This document shows positions 1 to 14,261 of a DNA stretch of 64,000 bases, in pieces. Below the pieces are notes generated by a model, which made no database searches, had not been told where the DNA came from, and was given only the letters and a program-made list of their open reading frames with translations. The stretch is taken from the NCBI RefSeq assembly GCF_019059575.1, contig NW_024881709.1, positions 124,001 through 188,000 on the forward strand, written 5' to 3'. Source of the stretch: Amphibalanus amphitrite (taxonomy: Eukaryota > Arthropoda > Thecostraca > Balanomorpha > Balanidae). Each line of letters starts with the position of its first letter. The first letter of the stretch is position 1. A program made the translations under genes and the position numbers.

Positions 1-578
1 CTGCTTGGCAAACCCAATAAGTACTTGTGGTTATGACAAAGGTGTTTGCAGAATCATAACCAAACTACTGTAACAATAATAATCCCTGTTTTCTCTTGCT
101 TTTTTCCATTTCAATTTTCAACTCGGATCTTCATTTAGGTACAATCATCTCTGGAATACCTATTTATCACACATTTCAATCCATCTTCTGATGAAAACAA
201 AAAATAAAATAACGGCAACACTCACTCACTCCTCATCTCAATCTTTAAATATATCAATCTCATCACATTTTCCACCAATCTTCTGAGTGTGTCAATGTCA
301 AAAAAGTAATATCTTCGCAATTGTGAGTTGTCTCTTCCTGTCGAAAACAAAAATAAATAACAAACGCACACTGTTGGCAGCCAGCCAGCCCAAACAATAA
401 CAAAGACCGAAGATACCAATGCGTAAACACAATTTGATTTAGTAGCCTTGCGATAATTCAGTTTGTATATAGCGCGCAACCACTGTCTCATAATTGTCCC
501 TACCAGCCGCTAGACGCACTCTGGAATAGTGCCTTTTTCGCCTAAAAGTTTATCGGTTTTTAGATATGTACCAGTATA
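1..578. other. AT-rich non-coding stretch
   Basis: No gene was recognised. The sequence is AT-rich, with only short stop-limited frames and no splice-bounded or family-like coding segment. Confidence 0.6.
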
Positions 579-1250
579 ACGCCTTTTGGGGCGACTAACG
601 GAGCGAGCGAGAGGGTGGGCCTTGCACGTGCGAAATTCCGAGGGGGTACCTCCAACTGACTTGTGCACGGCACCCTACTAACCGGTCTCTAGCGATGTGC
701 CAAATTTGGGCCCAATCGGCCCAGCCGTTCTCGAGATCTGGAAGCGGCACCCTGCACGTGCGCACGTGCAAAATGGGCTGACTTGTGCACGGCACCCTAC
801 TAACCGGTCCCTAACTGTGTACCAAATTTGAGCGCAATCGGTCGAGCCGTTCTCGAGATCTGGAAACGACCCCTGCACGTGCGCACGTGCAGCAGCACCC
901 CAACTCTGGCACATGGATATGCAGTGCCTAGTGGGTGCCTACCTACATGCCAATTTTCAGCGCAATCGGCCAAGTAGTTACCAAGATATTGCAACAATTA
1001 CAAAACTGACACCTCTTCGTTTTGCACGTGGCACGTGCATAAGGGGTCACCCACACGCTTCGGGAATAGTCCAATACTTGGTAGAAGGAATGAAGCTACC
1101 CTACAAAAATTACCGCATGTAAATCGGTCAAGTGGTTGCTGAGATATAAGCCTCGCAAAAGCGTCCGCACGGCCGGCCGGCCGGCCGGCCGCTCATACTC
1201 AGAAATTTCCGTTAATCTAAGGAAAGACTACGCTCGCTTCGCTCGCTCCG
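579..1250 (+). repeat. Modular palindrome-rich repeat, copy 1
   Basis: This interspersed element is built from degenerate modules of about 120 bp. Each module contains a sentence-like core (a CAATCGG...AGCCGTTCTCGAGATCTGG type sequence) and a CACGTG palindrome. The 18-bp palindrome TGCACGTGCGCACGTGCA occurs at 753-770 and 874-891, with a 17-bp variant at 1023-1039. The ends carry inverted GGAGCGAGCGA-type sequence (about 599-611 and 1239-1250). A second copy in the opposite orientation, matching module by module, lies at about 57001-58562. No coding potential was seen. Exact outer boundaries are uncertain because no target-site duplication was found. Confidence 0.75.
665..908 (+). repeat. Two tandem 122-bp units within modular repeat
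   Basis: Two adjacent units start with GCACGGCACCCTACTAACCGG at 665 and 787, a period of 122 bp. Each contains the CAATCGG and CCGTTCTCGAGATCTGG cores and ends in the TGCACGTGCGCACGTGCA palindrome. They diverge by scattered substitutions. Confidence 0.8.
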
Positions 1251-1651
1251 TAATAACAACTGTAGTGGGCTCACCTGCAAACAGGCGTCGGCAACAATCG
1301 CGAATGCGGCGCACATGTGACAATAAGCAAAGGTCATTATAGTGTTACGACCATACGACGTACGGGAATGAGTTATCAGCTGTCTAGTCGTAGACAACAC
1401 AATGTCGAGCCTTAAACTGTAAGCCTGTATTGGTATTGTTTCTTTTATTTGGCTGTCGAACATTATTTATGGTTTGAAATGTGATTTTATGTAAAATAAT
1501 TGATATGAAAAAGCCGTCTCATAAGTTATGACCCCATTTCACCACACGCAAGTGGCAGAAATGACAGTGATCAGCTGACGCATTTTTCTTGGCCGAAGTC
1601 AGAGCGCGCAGCCCGACGCACCACCACCGCACCACAAAGTATGAGCAGAAG

Positions 1652-1874
1652 CCGCGCCCAAAGCCAGGGCCCCGGTAACGTGAGGTAGCCGAGTCGAGGA
1701 AGCGTGCGCTGACCCAAGCCGGGGCCGCAGCTTTGGGCGCGGTCTACCGCATCCCCGCGGGCAGCCCCGGGCTATCACATGACACCGGGAGGACGCACGG
1801 CTCCGGCTTGGGTCAGCGCACGCTGCCCTGACTCGGCTACCTCACGTTACCGGGGCCCTGGCTTTGGGCGCGGT
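1652..1874. repeat. Long inverted repeat with ~75-bp arms
   Basis: The left arm (about 1652-1726) and right arm (about 1799-1874) are reverse complements with few mismatches, separated by about 72 bp. They share the core CCCCGGTAACGTGAGGTAGC and its complement. In addition, a 22-bp direct repeat (GCTTTGGGCGCGGTCTACCG...) sits at 1730-1751 and 1861-1882. No target-site duplication was recognised. It may be a fold-back element or a product of inverted duplication. Confidence 0.8.
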
Positions 1875-1882
1875 CTACCGCA

Positions 1883-4800
1883 CCACCTAACAGGCGTGTT
1901 CGAAACCGCAGGAGCTGATGATGAACGGGTTTATCGAAACTTGATTGGATGAGCATATCGGTAATAGCGATTTCAGTGTGTGCATTTATTGTTCATAGTG
2001 GTGTGAAATGTGGTTGGGGTACGACCGACAACCCGTCGGGGCGAATTTCGCACTGGGGTACTCAAAATTTGAAGAATTTAAGACGTTTCCATGAGTTTTG
2101 AAGGTATGGATAAGTTCTAAAAATCCGGTTCTCCTTATCTGGGCCATTAACTCCATACGGTCCAGGAAAGCTGGCACACTACCTTTAATGACAATTATAC
2201 AATGTTGGCTAATGGGGAATATCCGCAAAAGTAACGGAAGTATGCAACAAGTACCGCCCGTACATCCGCGAAATGCACGTTTTGTCATCAGCAAACAATA
2301 AATGTCACACAGAAGATAAGACTATTGGGAAGTCATGCTAGATTTTTAATGAAATAATATTCCATGCAACCTACTCCTTCAATTGCGAACAGCTCAGCAT
2401 TCTCCAAAACAACGCCCTAAATGTTTAGCAATATCACATTGCGCAATGCGCATCAACAGACAAGTTATCAAAATACCTCAAATCACTGAAGTCCGTGCCG
2501 GAAGGCGGCATAAACCACCAGTCGGCTACATATGTGGTGCAGTCCGGTCCGTTGCAGCGAGAGCACGCGAGTAGCCAGCACGCTAGTCTGCCACTGCTGA
2601 ATCCCAAATGATCGAGCGCATCCCTACCCGGTCAGGCAGGCCCGATTGGGAGCGAGAAGACGCCCTATCCTCCCCAACCCAGTACCTTTATCGGCGGGAG
2701 GGCGGCGGCACGCGCGGCAGCGGGCCGAGGTTTATCGGCGAGCAAAAACGGTGCCGTATTACTCCCAAATGGGACGATCACCTCCATGAAACAAACACGT
2801 TAGGTGCAGAGTCACCGGTTTGGTATTTCGGAGAGGGCGGCGACGGTGACGGTGAAAGCTCGAGTCCGTGGTGTAGGTGTAACAGCATGTAATAAGAGTA
2901 TGATAGCAAAGTAATTAAGAGCGAGAGTGAGAAAGGGTATAAGAATATGTATGTGCACTATGCTGGGTACTTTTCAATTACAGCACATATGAACAATGTT
3001 TCTTTTTTATTTGTATTATGTGTCTTGGCTCGAAAGAAGTAGGTAGGTACAGTTTTCTTGAGTCCCCACGAATCGATTCATGTCACGTCCTATATTCTGT
3101 GTGTTCTGGCTTCTCTCTAAAACAAATTATTCCACCTCCGTAAAGCGTTGCGTTCAGTCATGCTATAGGATCCTGTATGAATCATTTAGACTCTCCCACC
3201 AGTAAAACACTGACCTTTGCTGAAGATGATCATCAGGAAGCGACAAGCCCCGGTAATCTACCAGATTTTTGCTTTGATCTACATTTCCGCTGAAGTCATG
3301 CCTAATTAATTGCTTACTTTGCACCTGGTTATCATGATTCATCAGCGGATCTCAAGCAGCGGTTTCACTAAGTGGACACGAAGTTCCCGTGGAATGTGGA
3401 TCCTGTTCCACCACAGGAAGTTGGACGTCACTCGGGGAAAGCAGAGAACACGCGCAGCCAGATAGATTCAGATTCAGATTCATGTATTTTAGCAACTCTC
3501 CACTGTACAGTAGCTATTTTAAAGTCAGACGCCATGTGAATAAAAAGATGAGACATAAAACGAAATTATATGAAAAATGAGAATACCCTGACCACCTTTG
3601 ATCCGCGAAAAAAAAAAAATGTAGCTACAACAGTAAAGCGTTCTAGCCCAGCTTCTTCAGGCTTCACGTTTCAAAATCAGCCAATTAAGATATGTTAAAT
3701 AGCCATTAAATTGGAAACAGAACAACGGCAACAGACATGCACATTCACCAATCTAAATAAAACTCACAAGACCAGAGGATGGTAAATATAGGTAATAGGT
3801 ATCAAAATTGATAATCCTTCTAAAAGGTTGTGCATCGCTAGCAGTATGGGTTATGACAGCGCGTTACGAATATGTGAATTGGAAATTAATTACGCGAATG
3901 GACAGAATGTTAGACAAAACGGGGCCATAAGCCCTTGGGTCTGCCCAATTAATATTTTCGGTGTACTGAGCAATGAACATGTCCCTATAAAAATCGGTCA
4001 GATTCGGAACCATTGATGTCTGACGTACCTAATTCAGGACCTATTCTTGGCGCTGTTGCGTCGTATTGCTCATAAGACACGTCCCATACTGATGATGGCG
4101 ATGACATTGATCAGCATAATTCCATTATATTAGGTATGTGCTTCATAAGCGATGTTTACCATTCAATTATTAAAAGTTCTAAGAAGCTCGCCTGTCTCTG
4201 GCTAAATAACTTATATTGCTAAATAATGAGCAAAATAAACGAGGCCCATTTAATGGTTAATAAGCATAAGTGCAGTATGTCTAGCCCATGCACATCGCAA
4301 TTGTGACTGAAAATATCCTTGCGCTGAACTGATAAATATATCCGCTCCTGATAAATTCGCCAAACTCCTATCCACTTACCGCACCGCGCTCTGATCGAGT
4401 TATAATGCCTTTTCGTAGCTGGAACGCCGCTATGTCACGGCGGTCCGCTCCCAGATTAGCAACTGGTGATTCGGTCAATGGTTCTATCAGTCTGTGCGAT
4501 CGGCGCGCGGCGGGACCGGCGGTGATGAGCCGCCCACGCCGCCGGCACGTGAGTCGTGTCACCGATGGGCACCGACGCGCCGACAGACGCTGTCGACATC
4601 CGGTGCCGGCGGCTGCTCGACAAGGCAGTCACGTCGGAGACGACTGGGCAGACAGGAGAGCAGCCGGTACCGAGCGGAGATAACCGAGGCGCGGTCCGCA
4701 CCGGTCTGACCCGGCGGCACACCGGAAACGGCCGGCGATCCTCCAATCGGCAGAAAATACGGCACACCCACTCGGGACGCCGCTGATTAAGTCCCGAAGA

Positions 4801-7800
4801 TTCCCACTGAGCTCTCCAAAAGAGAACGGTCTGAAATAGAACGCTCGCTAACACACATGAATGCTTAACCTTCACGGAAATGTCAGAGGGATGGTTTCGT
4901 GAGTGCCGAACCCTATCACAAACATCGTTTTTGGACGTGAAATGATTGTCCAATCTTTTCCAGCTTCACTGAACCACCAAACGCCAGTCTCACCTAACGG
5001 AATAGAGCGGCCTCTTGAGCGATATTTACCGTTGACATTTTGTCTGGCGTCTGGTCGGAGGCATTACCGGCGGGTGGGCGCGCCAGGTGCAGCCCTCTGG
5101 GCCCATCACCGGCCGTTTTGGCGCCGCCCCACCGGCCGGCACATTGTCACGGCAAAGGTCACTGCCAACCGGCAAGGAAAGGAGCAGACGTCGGTGAGCC
5201 AGTCTCAGCAGTCGGAGAAATGTGCGGGGGTGGGCAATGGGCGCATTGAAATGAGAAGAAATATTGAAAAGAGAACATAACTGACATGCACATTGCACAA
5301 TGCACACCACGGGAAATTATTTACAGCAGCCGTTGAAGTAACAACTTCCCATTAGCTGAGCTGTAATCATTCAATTAACACATTTTAGCAAAATGGAATT
5401 AAATCAGGATCACATGTGCATCATCGCATGTAGAGCTATCCAGAATAATTCAAGTCATAGATAACATAAGCAAATTACCTTATCAATACATGCTCATCTT
5501 CCGTTTATATTCATACGAACTTACGGCGGCTAAGCCTTGGCTGACGCAGCAGATCCTATTCGCAACGCTAGGGCTTTGGAAGAGTCCACGTCTCAACGTA
5601 TATGTACATAAATACATATGCGCCCCACTCCTGACCCGTCCAGCCCATCCTCACTATACAGGTGAATCCCATAAGAAACCGCAAGCAAAGTGAAGGAGAC
5701 TGCAATTCTAGTCTGAGAGCCCACCAACTTTCTCAACATTCAAAAGCGTCAACAGCTGCTCCCCCTCACCAGCCATCATCTTATAGAAGACTCGAGGGGG
5801 AGGCGGTCTTTAGCTAAGAATCCCAGTCACAAATATTCGGAGTGCAACGGTCAGCTGGTTTGTAGGAATGCTGGCCTGCAAGTGCAGAGTAGTAAACCAG
5901 CCTTATCGGCGTAAGGAGAACGGGCGTGCATACAAAGGTACCGGACATTCCCATGCCGATGTGGCATTCAGCAACAAAACCGGCGCATTCCTCCGGCACG
6001 TTTGTAGATTGAGGTAAGAAACATGCATAAAGTAGGGATGTAATTATCTATGTATATTACCTATTCTACATTTGTGTATCACTGGTCTGTCTCCTGACTC
6101 CTTCAAATATTACTGCAGTTGCACACATGCTGCGGTTCGGCGATTTTACATCTTCCAGTCCTACGTCATTTTGCACTAAAAACAATTTTACCCGGGGCTG
6201 GCGAATTCAGCCTTGCAGTGTACGTTCATTTTGAGATCCAAATGGATGGCTCAAAGGAACTCATACCGATCAATTGAGCGGGTGAGACCTCACGAAAAAT
6301 GTCGTTTTCACCGCTCTGTAAAAGAAGCAATACTGCAATACCAACCTTCTTACACGGCATACCGATAAATACGAGCATCCATCATGCACTGCGCAGAACC
6401 ACTACAACCTCGTCTATCAGGCTGAGTGGTAAATCACGTCCCACCATGGCGCATCGCTCCACGCGCCGAGCGGGCCGTCGGTCAGCCTCAGAGCGACATC
6501 ATGCAGTCTGACTGCGGCACGCGCCTCAGTGGAGGGTGTGCTCACGAGGGGTCGGCACGGGCCACCTCTGCAGGCCGCGCAGGGTTAGCTCATCGGCGGC
6601 GGCGGCCGAGACGAGAGGACCGGCCGCCTATGCCGGAATGTGGACAGTCGAGCCGGGGAGGCTGCATGCAACTAATGACAGCCGATTAGGTGCCGGTGGC
6701 CGGCGGGCCGGCAGAATCACTAGCTTTATCGCACCGTCTGGAGGAAGATATACGGCCAGTGTCGGCGCGCCGCCGTCCCGAGGGCACCGCGCTATGGCCG
6801 GCTTACGGCCGCAGCCGCCGCCGAGGGACGCGCGGCCATCGGCACACATCGAAACGAACATTTTTCAGCCTCCTATGCAGCCGGTTGTTTGCAGATTTCG
6901 TTTGCACGAAGAGAATGATATGTGGTGGTATCAATTGCCGACCGAGCCGAAAGCATGGCTCAGTGGTAACGGCTCACTTGCCTGAATACACCAAATAGAT
7001 TTTATTTTAAAAAAATAGCAGGGATGTTCAGAATGCCGCTTGCATATGACGAGCACGGACGGTATTTTGGGAAGCAAGAATGTCTATGCATGCCGCGTCC
7101 TTACTTAACGCTCCTATGAACATTATATGAGTGGTGAAATGGATTACATTCACTTCATATCACTAATTAAGTGCCCTCAAGCAAATTACATCAGACATAC
7201 CGTCTGCGAAAGTAGTAAACGTCACCCATAAGAAACGGCAAACGAAGAGAGTAAGATTGAAATGTGCATACCTGCAGGCATAGAATGGTTTCGCTGCTGT
7301 TATTTATGCACTACCAGCTAGGTAATAAAGCCAGTTCACTGAAACTGGCACGGAAAGTAAAAAGATTCAGCACTCCTTGGCATTTGGTATGTAAGTCTGC
7401 TATTGACAGTCACGAGCTTGGCGACATAAAGCCATGAGCTGAGTTGAGCGGCCTTAACAACCTTCATACACTCAAAGCCGACAACATGGCACCTGTTGAA
7501 ACCACAATGACTGGGTTAAATTAGAATATTTATATATCATTGATACAACTCAATCGCCTCGTTCCAGGAAATGATTTCGAATTCACAAGCCAATGATAGT
7601 GCTTATGAGGATGATGACGATTTGTATTCCGCTTTGAGACAGCTATTAAGTCCAATTAATCGTTTTGTTTATAGACATTGATTTAACACACCCTTCCGTT
7701 ACGATAAACTGTAAACATTTCAAACCATAGCATTATGATGCAAACATTTAAAGCTGTTCATCTAAATCCTAAAGAAACAGCTTTAGATTTCCGCAAATAC

Positions 7801-10131
7801 AGTGATGCCGATGCTGATACTTGACATGCCATGAACGACCAATGATGAAACGAGAGTTGCCGCAAAATATGCACCACCAATCCGTTCAATGGCCAGAAGC
7901 GACTGCACCGATCACGACAGGACGGTGAAACGTCAACGTGTAATAGATGGATCACGCGTGAATGCACACCACCAGCTTCAACGAACACAGCGAGAGTGAG
8001 CGAGTCGGAAACCAGTTCGTAATAGACTATTCTTGGATGTTTAGTTTCTCCAAATTTGCGCAAATTCCTCCTGCAAGTGGAATTTATCATGTTCATCGAT
8101 ACTAACTAGCAAAGATTGCAAGTCACTTAAAAAATAAGGGATAGGACTATAAATCTCTTCCTCTTCTCCTTTGCCGAATCTGCCTATGCGCCTACCCCAT
8201 TTACTTCAACTTGCCCGTTTCGATTGCATATTAAAAATTAATCTCTTCAATATTTTGCATTTCGAAGGGGTCGACACGACTTCAAGGCAATAGTATGACT
8301 TATGCAGCCTTCAATATATTGAGTTTGTGTTCATACCCCACCGAAAAAGGGCAGATTCGGGCAGGCTCTAGGGTCTTGCTGCTAGTTTTGTGCAGCAGTC
8401 ACGACAGCTCCTGGAAGCTGTGGCCCGCCAAGCACGCCCCATGTCTTCCAGTACCCTCACCGCACACTGTACCCCGGGGCGATCGATTGTTTACCCGTTT
8501 ATGACGGCCGTCATGAAGTGCCCGCAGCGGTGATCGACCTAGTTAGTGGGAAGCGCTGATTTAGGAGACAGCCTACAGAGGCCGTGACGAACTTCCAGGA
8601 GCCGTTGCAGGTGGCGGAAATTTTCTGGCGAAAAGGCGGACCGCGCGCACCGCGGCACGACCATGGGCGGCGTCCTCGCCGCGCGGATAGTGCAGCCTGC
8701 CACGCGGCCCGCCGGGGCGACGGCGAGGGCGGGGCGAGGGCGAGGGAGAGGGCGAGTCATCAGTACCGTATCCACGCCTCTCACGCCCAGCCACCCAGTG
8801 CGCCCGACGGCAAACCAGCACGGGACGTCGGGTCATGTCAAACGGTCTCGGGAAATCAGCCTATTACGAGCGAGCGCGAATCGAAAATTGATTATTTTCT
8901 TATTAAAAAAAAATCAAATTTGATCAAAATTTGATCAGCTCTGCTGGTAGCTACCAAATTTGATGGCTTATGCATATGCTACTTTTAATAAACCGTTGTA
9001 CTTGAACCTTTTTCACTTGGTCGTATACTCATGAGCTTAAATGTCTTTTCTCCTCCTTACCATCCACTACCCCTCCCCCATTAGGACTATTTTTGATGCA
9101 TCTGGGTGGCTGTCGCGGCACGTGCCGCGTGCCAAATCAGGGGTTTCAAAATTGTTCCGCTTAGAATAGCTCAGCAATGATTCAGCCGCTGGCGCTGCAG
9201 CTTGACATATTGGTGGTAAAATAATTGCGCTTGTTCATCACGCAAAAAGCGTTTTTTTCTGGTAAAATTATTCAATCAAAATAAAGATTATCAAGAATAA
9301 ATAAGCGTCACACGGAGTTTAAGTCATAAAACTGGAGTAAATGTTTTTAACGTGTTGAGAAATCCATGTCTCAAAAGAGGAATCTTGAAAAAAGATCGGC
9401 ACAATACCCGCACTTGCAAAAATGCGCGCAGCTAGAAAAGAAGTGTTATTTCAAGGTCTTCACATTTCAATCTAAAGTGACTGCAATGAGCTGATGTTGC
9501 ATATGCACTCACATTCAAATATACGATATTATAGCCAGTATTCCCTGAGTCAAGGATACCGGTACGTCATGTAGGATCACATCACATTGGTCATATAATT
9601 TATGACCATTGTTTGTACCTACTTTGTCCACATTCTTATCTAAAAGAATCGACTGATGGTGCCTGTAACGCGCGACGACCGCGGCGCCCGAGTGGCGTGC
9701 TAAGTGCTAAACGTGTCGAGTTTCCATCGTAACCGGCGCTGACGGGTATTTTTAGCTGAACCATCTGTCTCCCGCCCTGATGATCAGACCCAGTCAGACC
9801 GAAATACACAGGTTTTCACTTATCGGCGGCCACAGAACGTCTAAATACGTCTGCTCAGGGGCGATTTTATTGCCACCAATTAATCCCGCCCGCAACAAAT
9901 ACCTACTCTGAGATAGCGGTGACATGCAAGACAGAGGCTGTTCTTAGTACTGACATCATGATTAGGTTACCTGTTTGAGACGAAAATAGGGGGGTCCATT
10001 AGCTAAGTAGCTCTGAAGGATGCTAAGGTGGAGAAAAGTCGTTTAAGCTCATCAGCATATGAAAAAGGTGCAAAGTAGAAAGGCTTATAATAGGTATAAA
10101 GTAGCACATACATAAGCCGTTTGTCATAATT
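1883..10131. other. Non-coding region with GC-rich islands
   Basis: No gene was recognised over these 8 kb. GC- and CpG-rich islands lie at about 4380-4790, 5040-5170, 6470-6850 and 8640-8790 within AT-rich sequence. Open frames in these islands are short, occur on both strands at once and show no known domain, so they read as composition artefacts. A short AAATTTGATCA-rich palindromic patch sits near 8920-8940. Confidence 0.5.
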
Positions 10132-10235
10132 GCCGTTTTCACGACGGGCTTTCCGGCAAGTGCACCTGATTTGACCAAATCTGCACCTTATCTCTTTTAC
10201 AGCAAATATCTTTATTTTGGCCGTTTTCACGACGG
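10132..10235. repeat. Pair of GCCGTTTTCACGACGG motifs
   Basis: The 16-bp motif GCCGTTTTCACGACGG is exact at 10132-10147 and 10220-10235. Between them lies CACCTGATTTGACCAAATCT, which also appears near the same motif (in reverse complement) at 14.4-14.5 kb. This is a dispersed repeat family of unknown nature. Confidence 0.7.
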
Positions 10236-13200
10236 AATAGCAGGCATCTATTTAATCCCCATTTGATCCTTTGGTTCCTCAGGAATTTTAGTAGTTCTTT
10301 TTAGTAGGTTCCCCAGCTTTCGAATGAATGGTGCGTTAGTTTGCTATTTTTCTATTAAATATCACATCGATTTACTTTATCTAAGGATTTATCACTAATA
10401 TCAACATAAAGCGTAAGCACAATTATAAAATTATGAAATTATTAAATACTAGTACAATAGTTAAAAAAAGATACTGAGTTGCCAGGCTACAAAGAATATA
10501 TTCATTTATGGCGCACGACAGACATTTAGAAAGCAGCGCCCTGTTTTATTGCACGCTGCTAGCCGCTTCCATTGGGTTTTGCAGGCCGTCGTCATTGGTC
10601 GTTACACGTATGATGTCACGCGACTTGTGGCCTGTCACGGCTCTTTAATGATCTCCACTAAATGAATGCAACAATGGCCTTTTAAGTTGATCTCTGTGGC
10701 CATCTGTCTATGGAGCGACCAATATGAAAGTTGGGTGAATTTACCGGGGTTACATGACTATGAGCAAGCAAATGTGTATCAGGAATGGATTTAGGTGGAG
10801 AATTGCGCTGGACCATGAGTGCTCGAACGCTCCCAATTCCACGCCGGTTTGGCTTTGGAGCCGAGACAGACGATGCGGGTCAAGGTCACCGCTGGGGTAA
10901 CGGTGGATTGGGTGCGCCCGAGCACCCGTAACGCGGCACAATTCTCCATCTATGGATTTTCCTATTCGCTCAGCATTGTGATAGGCGTTCGTAATAGCAT
11001 TTACTCTGCTCATGTACCTATCCCCGGTTATTTAAAAGAAGTTTTTGTGGGGGAATATCACGGCTTTAGGTACTCGGTGGCCCTATTCACGACTTTCAAA
11101 GAATGCTCCGATAACTAAACACCGCACAGACCTACTGCATTAGTGAATCTGACAGAATGTCTGTGGAATTACATCCCCCCTCACCACACCCCTAAAAACT
11201 CATCCGGTGTCCAAAACCACTTTTATCGACTCGCCAAAAAAAAAAAACACACACACACACACATATACACACACAAAGCATAGGGCATGTCAGCTCTCAG
11301 TTCATTTATTATTGTCTTTACCATGGTTCAATTCCATTGCGCGATTTAAAGCACGCGAGTGCCTATATAGTATATATGTAGAAAATAATATCTACAGCAA
11401 AACATCCAAAATTACAAAGGCTACAATGCTTAAAAAGTAGGTTCATCAAGGAAGCCCATTTTTACTTGCGTTGTGTTCCCAACCATGCGATTCCAACGCG
11501 GGCTATTCGCAACGTCTGTTAAGGCACGTTAACAACTGACAAGCCGCCACCGCTGCCACTTATTCATAGATGGTTGATATCGCAGCTTGGGCGTCAGCAG
11601 CGCGGCCCACAACGCGTCGGCGCCAGCGCACGCAGCTGTTGGCACTCGGCAGCCGGTGCTGCGACTTAACGGCCGGCCGGCCCCATGAAGGAGAAGCTCT
11701 TGGTGAAGCTTTGTGATCGCCTCATAGCCGCCTTGGATGTCATCTTTCTTGGCAGATCCATCCGTTCAGATGGTACGGTGCAGTCTGGATAAAGGACGAA
11801 GTCCAACGCCGCTAACCCCGCGACCGCCACCCCACAACGTGGCCGCAGACCGAACGGGCGTGAGGGCCGTAAGGGCCACCCCGCCATCCGGTAGGTGGCT
11901 GAGCAGCCGGGCGCAGCGGCGCCTGGGCGGCGGCCGCGCTGAGATGAAGTCCCAAACCGCCATGTCGCCATCACCGCCATCACCATTGCTGCAGCTGTTC
12001 CCAACCGCCTCAATCGCCGCCGTTTTGCCAGCAGTCGCGCCGCGGAATGGCAGAAGCTCCAGAGTAGCCTCCAGCGCCCCTCTCCACACGTGTGCAGGTG
12101 CACTGCGGCCGCCGGGTCCGACGTCCAGGCAGAACATGATATTTCCATGCTGCTCCGACGGTGGGCTGGTCTTGTTTGGGCGTTCCTCCACTGTGACGTC
12201 GGTCACGCCTGCCCCGGCCAGGGCGCAGAGGCCGACGTGTCACCATCCGGTTGCAGTCCTCAGTCGGGTCGCAACGTGTACGTCTTCCGCAGCGTGGAGC
12301 GCGCTCCCGCTGGGCAGCGATACAGCCAAAAGTAGCATAGCATGCGGGCGGCCAGCGCTGCGCCGGACAGCGGACCCATGCCGGGGGTATGCCGGTCTCG
12401 GCCATTAGCGGGGTCGTCGGGGCCGAGGCTGTACATACAGCTGGTGACCGCGTGAGCCGCCAATCGAAGCTCACGGCTTATAAGCTCGACGCGGGCATCA
12501 CACGCCGTCCCGATGGGAGCTCCACGACGCCGCCGCGAACTCCAGCGCGGCTCGCAGCGCGAAGACCAGTACGGACGGCCGGGGCAAACGGCGTGCGGGA
12601 GTCGCAGGCGACGTTCTGCGGACAGAAAGGGTTGGGCATAAGCTGGTCGGCAGGACACTCTTGAGCCGAGCCTTTGATGTAATTACAGATGATCCAGAAG
12701 CATGCACAAAAATTCATGACACACTATTCTCATTTATGTATTTGCTACATATGATATGATATACCAGCTCATGATCAGTGACGCATTCTGGGCAATATGT
12801 TCTAAAGTGAAGTAACTGAAGTTACAGCTTAAAAGCTTAAAAAACAGCTTAAAAACACACACACACACACATTCGATAGCTTATGAGAATAACATGCCTT
12901 GTGTGCTTAATGCAGGAAAATATTTTTTTCACTTTTTTAGAAACAGCAAAAGAGTTGTCAACAAGCCATGTCAACTATCTAAACAATTTTTATGAAAACT
13001 GCTCTAGCTAGCTTAAAGTTCCACAACGTTTCCGGAGCACCGTACCCAAACTCAGTTCATGTTACAAGAAAAAACAGTTATAATGCCTCCTAATTTTGAA
13101 TGAAATATAGGTATGAGTAATTTGATTTGGAAAGCAACAAATTTCCGCACATCATTTTAGCAAAATTACTATTTTCTTCAGCCATCAGGTTACACAAAAC

Positions 13201-14261
13201 TATAGTAAACTTTATGATCTAGTTTACAAAAACCAAAGCCCCGATTTTAACAAATGTAGATAAAATTTAAACAATTTTAAAAAATGTATCGTGGAGAAAA
13301 TGAAAAGTGTAGATTTGTAAAGCCGGGATATTTCAATTTCACGGATTAGGCACTTAAAGAAATATCTTCACCTTTCTTTGAGCCACCAGCCTTCACCCAA
13401 GTTTTACACGAATGTAGTGAAGCAGACAATGTGGCAACTCAAAATTGTGATTGTTTGAGATAATTATGACGGTAAAAGAAAAAGCAACACAAGGTTCCTT
13501 ACCCTCGTTTTTTCACATGGTTTCAGATGAGGCTTCAACTGTTGCCGACCTGAGGAGCTATAGGGACTTGAGCTTTCCAAAAATCAATTTCTAAGGGTAC
13601 TGAGCAGTGTTTGGCTTTCACACGAATGCGATAGTAAGTTATATGAAGTTGACAAAGCAAGCAAAGCAAAGCATGATGCCCCGCGCGTCCGCCCGCGACC
13701 ACGCCCCGCGTCCGACTCCCGACCGCCGCGTGACCCGAGGCGCCCGGCGGTCACGTGACCTACCGGCCGGGACTGCAAACGGCCTTCACCACCATTCTTG
13801 TATGACGTCATATCCTACTGAGGTGCTGATTGGTCGGAATTAGATACCTGAAGGTAATTATCTGCCGTAGTTATTTTTGTTTCATTGTTTTGCGTGTTTT
13901 CTTATATGAAATGTAATTAAAAAATTTGTCATATTTTAATCACCATTAAAACATAACTGAATAGGCATAAAAGAGAACTCGATACATACTTTCCTTGTTT
14001 TTAAGAATTCCGGAATTAGATACCCGAGGGAGTAAAGAGGGAGCAAGTTGCCACGCTGATTTAATACCTCATAGTCGAAAGGTGGGCTACTAGAACCAAA
14101 AATTGCTGTGTTTGTAAATAAATAAGTGATTTGAGGGCAAAAAATGCCCAGATTTAAACTTCTAAAATTATTTTGAACATAAAATATTTCAGTTTGAGGG
14201 ATGTTAAGGCATCTAAGGGTAGGTACTTTTTAGGTATCAAATAAGTTCCTCTGCGAAAGTT
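10236..14261. other. Non-coding region with GC-rich island and AC microsatellites
   Basis: No gene was recognised. Short AC-repeat runs lie near 11248-11275 and 12854-12871. A GC-rich block at about 11580-12660 has overlapping open frames on both strands, none with recognisable domains. A second GC-rich patch lies at 13680-13770. A perfect CRE-like TGACGTCA is at 13803-13810. The stretch 12720-13600 is strongly AT-rich. Confidence 0.5.
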
